DNA of 64,000 nt from assembly GCA_050018455.1 (NCBI GenBank), contig JBEKAA010000002.1:128548-192547 (forward strand). Direction: 5' to 3'. The position numbers and the translations under genes are program-made. Positions 59,665 to 64,000 of this stretch are shown here, one piece after another. The notes beneath the pieces were generated by a model that ran no database searches, was not told the origin of the DNA, and saw nothing but the letters and a program-made list of their open reading frames with translations. The first letter of the stretch is position 1. The number at the start of each line of letters is the position of its first letter. Source of the stretch: RBG-13-68-16 sp050018455 (lineage in GTDB: Bacteria > Acidobacteriota > Thermoanaerobaculia > Thermoanaerobaculales > Thermoanaerobaculaceae).

Positions 59665-60371
59665 GCCCGGCAGAGCTCGGCCAGAATCGCGTCGGTCGCT
59701 GCGGCCGGATCGGGAGCGGCGGTGATCGGTCGGCCAATCACCAGGATGTCCGCGCCGGCGGCGATTGCCGCAGCCGGCGTCGCGATCCGGCGCTGGTCGC
59801 CGGCGGACTCGCCCGCCGGCCGGATACCGGGCGTGACGAGCAGGAGGTTCTTGCCGAGCGCGCGGCGCAGAGCGGCGGCCTCCCGCGGGGAGCACACCAC
59901 GCCGCCGCACCCGGCGCGGCGCGCCATCTCGGCCCATGCGCTTACCCGCGCCGCCGCCCCGCCTGGAACACCGAGCTCCGCGAGCGCCGCGTCATCGAGG
60001 CTCGTCAAGACCGTCACCGCCAGCACCACCGGCGGGCGCTCGGCAGTCGAGGCGCCGGCCACCGCGGCCTCCAGCATCGCCGTTCCTCCCGAGGCGTGCA
60101 CCGTCAGCATCGCCACCCCAAGACGCGCCGCGTTGCGGGCCGCGCGCTCCACGGTGTTCGGGATGTCGTGCAGCTTCAGGTCCAGGAACACAGGCGTACC
60201 GAGGTCGTTGACCTCCCGCACGAGGTCGGGGCCGCTTGCCGTAAACGCCTCGAGTCCCAGCTTCACGGTGCTCACCCGCCCTTGCAGGGCCTTGGCGAGC
60301 CGCACGATCTCACCGCGGTCCGAGGTGTCCAGGGCCACCGCGATCCTCTTGACCGCCTCGGCACGGGTCAT
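59661..60371 (-). CDS. pyrF: Orotidine 5'-phosphate decarboxylase
   Basis: PyrF makes UMP from OMP, the last step of de novo pyrimidine synthesis. The 236-residue TIM barrel has the active-site cluster D64-K66-D69 (DLKLHD) and a late VTPGIRP and VIGRPI phosphate site. ATG 60371 overlaps the pyrD stop (ATGA); GTG 60377 is an alternative. It is the third gene of pyrK-pyrD-pyrF. Confidence 0.97.
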   Translation of the reverse strand: MTRAEAVKRIAVALDTSDRGEIVRLAKALQGRVSTVKLGLEAFTASGPDLVREVNDLGTPVFLDLKLHDIPNTVERAARNAARLGVAMLTVHASGGTAMLEAAVAGASTAERPPVVLAVTVLTSLDDAALAELGVPGGAAARVSAWAEMARRAGCGGVVCSPREAAALRRALGKNLLLVTPGIRPAGESAGDQRRIATPAAAIAAGADILVIGRPITAAPDPAAATDAILAELCRA

Positions 60372-61288
60372 CGCCACTGCAGGCCTCCGGTGAGCTCAGC
60401 CACGTGCGAGACCGCATGCTCCTCGCAGAAACTCTCGAGCTCCGTCATGATCCGAAGCGGCGCCGCGGGGTCCCGGAAGATCGCTGTCCCGACCTGGACC
60501 GCGCTCGCCCCGGCGAGCAGGAACTCCACCGCGTCGCGACCGGTCTCGATCCCGCCGATGCCCACGAGCGGCACGCCCGGGAGCGCCTTGTGAATTTCCC
60601 ACACCATGCGCAGGGCGATCGGCTTGATCGCCGGCCCCGAGAGGCCGCCGCAGCCGTTGGCCAGGACCGGCCGGCGGGCATCGGCGTCGATTGCCATGGC
60701 CCGTATCGTGTTGATGAGCGTCAATGCGTCGGCTCCGCCCACGATTGCGGCGCGGGCGGTGGCGACCAGATCCGGTGCATTAGGGGAGAGCTTCACCCAC
60801 AGAGGCCGCCGCGTCGCGGCGCGGCACATCGCCGTGAGTTTCTCGAGACGCGCGGGGTCGTGCCCGAACTCCATCCCCCCTGCCGTCACGTTCGGGCACG
60901 AGACGTTGAGCTCGTACCCGGCGAGACCGTCCTCGCCCTCGCAGCGGCCGATCACCTCGAGGTACTCCTCCATCCGCTCGCCGAAAACATTGGCCACGAC
61001 CACCGCACCGCGTGCGCGCAACTCCGGCAGCGCCTCCCGGCAGAATGCTTCGACGCCGACGTTCTGCAGGCCTATCGCGTTGATCATGCCCGCTGCGGTC
61101 TCGACGATGCGCGGAGTCGGGTTGCCCCGCCGCGGGCGCGGCGAGAGCCCTTTCGTGACGACGGCGCCGAGCGACTCGGGAGTGCAGAACTCAAGGAGGT
61201 CGAGACCGTATCCGAACGTCCCGGAGGCGGCAAGGACCGGGTTGGCCAGCTTCAGCGCACCGATAGTCACGTCGAGGCGAACGCTCAC
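60368..61288 (-). CDS. pyrD: Dihydroorotate dehydrogenase, class IB catalytic subunit
   Basis: The 306-residue FMN protein oxidises dihydroorotate. It belongs to class IB because the base is Cys in NVSCPNVTAGG, it lacks a membrane helix and it is paired with PyrK. Other signs are SGTFGYG, NANG-like VVANVFGE and NGCGGLSGPAIKPIAL. NAD is the expected acceptor. GTG 61288 overlaps the pyrK stop (GTGA). Confidence 0.96.
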   Translation of the reverse strand: MSVRLDVTIGALKLANPVLAASGTFGYGLDLLEFCTPESLGAVVTKGLSPRPRRGNPTPRIVETAAGMINAIGLQNVGVEAFCREALPELRARGAVVVANVFGERMEEYLEVIGRCEGEDGLAGYELNVSCPNVTAGGMEFGHDPARLEKLTAMCRAATRRPLWVKLSPNAPDLVATARAAIVGGADALTLINTIRAMAIDADARRPVLANGCGGLSGPAIKPIALRMVWEIHKALPGVPLVGIGGIETGRDAVEFLLAGASAVQVGTAIFRDPAAPLRIMTELESFCEEHAVSHVAELTGGLQWR

Positions 61289-62100
61289 GGCCACCACCTC
61301 GGCGCGAGGCGATCGACCGAGAACACCGGCCCCTCCTTGCAGGAGGCCACGTAGCGCCCGTCTTCGAGCTCGACGACGCACCCGAGGCATACGCCGACAC
61401 CGCACGCCATCGGCTCCTCGAGCGACAGCTCGGTAGCAAGCGCCCGCTCGCGCGCGAGCCGCGTCAGCGCGGCAAGCATCGGGCTCGGCCCGCAGGCGAG
61501 CAGGCGGCCGTACCTGCGCCCGCCGTCCAGACGTCGTTGCAGGGCGGCGGTGACGAAGCCATGCTCGCCGGCGCTGCCGTCATCGGTTGTCAGTACCAGC
61601 TCGCCACCCACGGCGGCCGCGGCCGCCCGGCAGCGCTCGATGTCGAGGAGCTCGGCGTCGCTCGCGGCGCCGACGTAGAGATCGAACGCCACGTTGCGCG
61701 CGGCGAGCCGCTCGGCCGCGAACAACACCGGAGGGAGCCCGATACCGCCGGCCACGAGCCCGAGATGAGTGCCCTCGACCGGGGTCAGGGTGAAACCGTT
61801 GCCGAGCGGCGCGAGGAGCCGGAGCTCCGATCCCACAGAGGCGTGCCGCAGAAGGGTGGTTCCGCGCCCGATCTCCTTGATCATCAGTTCCACCCGGATA
61901 ACACCCTCGCCCCGCGAGACTCCCGCGATCGAGAGCGCCCGGCGGAGCAGCGGATCGAACCCGGTGCCGCACGTGAGCATCCCGAACTGTCCAGGCACCG
62001 CGGCGATCTCGTCGGCAGTTTCGAGGAGGAGGCGAAAACACGTCGGGGAAAGGTCTGTGCGTGCGGCAACGCGCACGGTCAACTCGCGACGCGCTATCAT
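61285..62100 (-). CDS. pyrK: Dihydroorotate dehydrogenase electron-transfer subunit
   Basis: The 271-residue protein passes electrons from PyrD FMN to NAD. It has the FAD domain (RALSIAGVSRGEGVIRVE), the NAD domain (VAGGIGLPPVLFAAERL) and the 2Fe-2S loop with four Cys in MACGVGVCLGC and ASCKEG. ATG 62100 is the start; a very long upstream frame contains nothing conserved. It is the first gene of the pyr operon and divergent to the next gene, with -10 elements in the 12-nt gap. Confidence 0.95.
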   Translation of the reverse strand: MIARRELTVRVAARTDLSPTCFRLLLETADEIAAVPGQFGMLTCGTGFDPLLRRALSIAGVSRGEGVIRVELMIKEIGRGTTLLRHASVGSELRLLAPLGNGFTLTPVEGTHLGLVAGGIGLPPVLFAAERLAARNVAFDLYVGAASDAELLDIERCRAAAAAVGGELVLTTDDGSAGEHGFVTAALQRRLDGGRRYGRLLACGPSPMLAALTRLARERALATELSLEEPMACGVGVCLGCVVELEDGRYVASCKEGPVFSVDRLAPRWWP

Positions 62101-62115
62101 GCGGCTGCCATTATG
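62095..62115. promoter_or_regulatory. Interlocked divergent -10 elements, pyrK and phosphatase-like gene
   Basis: On the plus strand TATCAT (62095-62100) ends in the reverse complement of the pyrK ATG and lies 12 nt before ATG 62113. On the minus strand CATAAT (62115-62110) overlaps that ATG and lies 9 nt before the pyrK ATG. Each -10 therefore sits on the start codon of the opposite gene, and both leaders would be only a few nucleotides. Confidence 0.4.
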
Positions 62116-63771
62116 CGTCACCTCCGCCGTCTTGGCCACAGCCTGGTGGCCGGCGCGTTTGCCGGTGCCGCGCTCGCCCCACTCCAGCTCCTCCTGTGGC
62201 CGGAGGTTTCCCTTCCCCTCGTCAAGGTTCTCGCGGCGTTCCTGGCGTGGACCACCTGGGGAGCCTTCTGGATCGGGGGAACCCTGTTCGCGTTCGCCGA
62301 GCTTGCGGCCTTTGCGGTGCCGTACCTCGGGGCCGTCAAGGGCTTCAGCGTCGGGTTGTGGCGTTGGCTGATGATCCCGGTCGGTCTCGTGGTCACCTGG
62401 GCGGCGTGGTGGAACCGCGAAGAAACCCGCGACCTCCTGCTGCCGGACAATCGGCAAGGACTTGCCTATGCGGGGTCTTTCGCTGCTCTGTTCACCATCA
62501 CCCTCGTCGTTCTTGCGATCCGCAGGCGGCCCCGCCGCAACGCCCTCGCGAGCGCGCTCGCATTCGCCAGCATTCTGGTGGCGTGCCTGTGGGCGGTCTG
62601 GACTCTTACCCCGGTCTCTCATCCCGAAGCAACGATCGGGGAGACGGTTCACTTTGCGCCTGCCAGCCGTATGCTCTTCGTGTCCTGGGAGGGTACCGAC
62701 CTCCCATGGCTCCTTCCTGCCATGGAACGAGGCGACATGCCGTTCCTCCGAAGACGGTGGGAGATGGGGGCGTGGGGACAGCTTCGCACGGTTCGGCCGT
62801 ACACGCGCTCCGCCACTCTCGCGACGCTCGTCACGGGATGCGCACCGGCGGTCCACGGAGTCCTCGGGCGCCACTCGTACCGTGTTCCCTGGCTGACGGA
62901 CACGCCAGTCACCCTCCTTCTGGTCGGCCCGTGGCCCGACCCCCATCAACTCCCGTGGAGGGCGTGGGAGCGCACTCCCGGTCTGGCTCCCCAGCGCGCC
63001 ACACTGTGGCAGATCCTCACAGAGGGCGGACGCGTGGTAGGGGTTGTCGGGTGGCCCCGGTACGCTCGCGGCAGCTGGACGGTCCCCGTGCCCCTGTCGG
63101 CAGAGGCAGCGCGGTTCACGACGCTCGATGTCGACTTCAAGGCTGCGCTCGAGCCGGCTCTCCGATCCGCGCCCGAGCTGGCAGAGGATGCCCGCAACTC
63201 GTTCTCACTCGCGGCGGCGCTCGGCTCGACCGCCGTGAAGCGCATCAGCGCGCAGCCCGTCGACGCGCTCGCAATCGACATCGAGCTCGCCGCCCACCTC
63301 CGTCCTCTGTGGACCGCAGAGGAACCGGGCAGCCAGCGCGAGGAGGTCCTCCGCCAGGCGGCACGGCTGCTCGACGAGCAACTGCGCTCGCTCTGGCTCG
63401 CGATGGGGGAGGAAACGTTGCTCGTGGTCGTGTCGCCGTACGGCCTCGCGCCGCCGTCGCCGTGGCAGCGTCTGGTCCATCTCGGGGGAAGTCCGCGCCG
63501 CTGGCACGTCTCACCGACAGACTCACCGGACGGTTTCGTTTTCTTCTCCGGTCCCGGCGTTCGACCTGGCACGCGTCTCACGGGTGCGAGGCTCGCGGAC
63601 GTTACCGCCACCGTTCTGTACCTCCTGGATCTGCCAGTCGCGCGGGACATGGCCGGGCGCGTGCTGCTGGATGCCGTCGACGAGGCGCGCGCCACATCGG
63701 TCCCGCTGCGGCTCGTGCCGAGCTACCCTGTCGAGCCAAACACCGCTGCGCCCGACGTTTCGGTACGATGA
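62113..63771 (+). CDS. Membrane-anchored alkaline-phosphatase-superfamily protein
   Basis: The 552-residue protein has five hydrophobic segments in about the first 170 residues and a large outer domain from about 190. The domain begins ASRMLFVSWEGTDLPWLLPAMERGDMP in pieces and has LRTVRPYTRSATLATLVTG, in which the Thr/Ser position corresponds to the nucleophile of type I phosphodiesterases, then GRHSYR and late GPGVRPG and ATVLYLLDLPVARDMAG. This resembles nucleotide pyrophosphatase/phosphodiesterases and lipid-modifying transferases of the same superfamily. Metal ligands are partly altered, so activity is uncertain. It may act on lipid or glycan head groups. Confidence 0.75.
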   Translation: MRHLRRLGHSLVAGAFAGAALAPLQLLLWPEVSLPLVKVLAAFLAWTTWGAFWIGGTLFAFAELAAFAVPYLGAVKGFSVGLWRWLMIPVGLVVTWAAWWNREETRDLLLPDNRQGLAYAGSFAALFTITLVVLAIRRRPRRNALASALAFASILVACLWAVWTLTPVSHPEATIGETVHFAPASRMLFVSWEGTDLPWLLPAMERGDMPFLRRRWEMGAWGQLRTVRPYTRSATLATLVTGCAPAVHGVLGRHSYRVPWLTDTPVTLLLVGPWPDPHQLPWRAWERTPGLAPQRATLWQILTEGGRVVGVVGWPRYARGSWTVPVPLSAEAARFTTLDVDFKAALEPALRSAPELAEDARNSFSLAAALGSTAVKRISAQPVDALAIDIELAAHLRPLWTAEEPGSQREEVLRQAARLLDEQLRSLWLAMGEETLLVVVSPYGLAPPSPWQRLVHLGGSPRRWHVSPTDSPDGFVFFSGPGVRPGTRLTGARLADVTATVLYLLDLPVARDMAGRVLLDAVDEARATSVPLRLVPSYPVEPNTAAPDVSVR

Positions 63772-63829
63772 TCACATCGCGACGGGCGGCCAAGCCTCCC
63801 ACAGCGGGGACCGTCTCAAAGGGAGGACA

Positions 63830-64000
63830 ATGAACGACCGCACAGCGGAGCGCGCAGAGACGGCATTCGGTCGGGCGCTGCAGGAGCTGGGGACGACGGT
63901 GCGGGCGTTCATTGCGGCGCCGCGCGCCCTGTGGGGCCTTTACCTGCCTTACCTGATCGAAGGGATTGCGTACTTCGGGGTGCTGACCCTGCTGATGAAG
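63830..64000 (+). CDS. Transporter (MFS/POT-like), N-terminal part only
   Basis: Fifty-seven codons are inside the window from ATG 63830 (GGGAGG 6 nt upstream). The N-terminus is charged, followed by LWGLYLPYLIEGIAYFGVLT, the first membrane helix, whose E-G-xAY-G pattern is like peptide transporters of the POT group. The rest lies beyond the window, so only a transporter call is justified. Confidence 0.5.
   Translation, partial: MNDRTAERAETAFGRALQELGTTVRAFIAAPRALWGLYLPYLIEGIAYFGVLTLLMK

Noticed and set aside
1..64000. CRISPR arrays, insertion sequences, prophage genes, tRNA genes
   Set aside because: No regularly spaced repeats, transposase or integrase motifs, or tRNA-like cloverleafs (other than tmRNA) were seen in reading both strands.

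Overview
The window is 64 kb of uniformly GC-rich, densely coding chromosomal DNA from a Gram-negative bacterium. It carries an lpxC domain, lipoprotein signals, Tat and Sec signals and a pseudopilin. The gene mix (tricorn-like protease, an acidobacterial style of M3-like, M64 and DUF6599 proteins, class IB PyrD/PyrK, SelB, an AGPS-GlpD-DAG kinase cluster) would suit an Acidobacteriota lineage such as Thermoanaerobaculia or Holophagae. That placement is an inference from gene content, not from a marker-gene tree. No phage, insertion sequence, CRISPR array or tRNA gene was seen; the only structural RNA is tmRNA.

Layout. 1-8.2 kb: end of cysK, a PHP phosphoesterase, polA, a small secreted protein, selB, a CYTH phosphohydrolase/cyclase and a sugar nucleotidyltransferase. 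8.2-9.3 kb: pseudopilin and ComEA-like protein. 9.5-12.2 kb: rimI-ubiX-ubiA-deoxynucleoside kinase. 12.3-14.4 kb: panBCD. 14.5-19.6 kb: TPR protein, cutA, tmRNA, a 122-bp imperfect palindrome, acyl-CoA dehydrogenase and an aminotransferase. 19.9-26.5 kb: trmL, a Tat-exported DUF362 protein with a secreted partner, a MATE-like transporter, a lipoprotein and gamma-glutamyltransferase. 26.7-30.5 kb: asnA, a response-regulator/LpxC fusion and a quinone oxidoreductase.

30.5-38.1 kb: DAG kinase, glpD and an alkyl-DHAP-synthase-like flavoprotein in one operon, then a tricorn-like protease. 38.2-46.9 kb: TrhA, a YheT-like hydrolase, an M3-like metallopeptidase, a ParA ATPase with a J-like/RodZ-HTH partner, ispG and an M64 peptidase. 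47-50.2 kb: a HEAT-type protein translationally overlapped with a divergent HD-GYP protein. 50.2-54.2 kb: SDR, lipoprotein, small periplasmic proteins, MFS transporter. 54.4-56.7 kb: ECF sigma, anti-sigma and PDZ protein operon. 56.7-62.1 kb: trxB-HesB-def and pyrK-pyrD-pyrF-PHP operons. 62.1-64 kb: a membrane-anchored phosphatase-like protein and the start of a transporter.

The most unusual items are the NtrC-type receiver domain fused in frame to a complete LpxC deacetylase (28110-29399), a recurrent promoter arrangement in which a -10 hexamer lies 6-7 nt before the start codon with no ribosome binding site (leaderless mRNAs), the ether-lipid-like operon, and the HEAT/HD pair that shares an N-terminal module.
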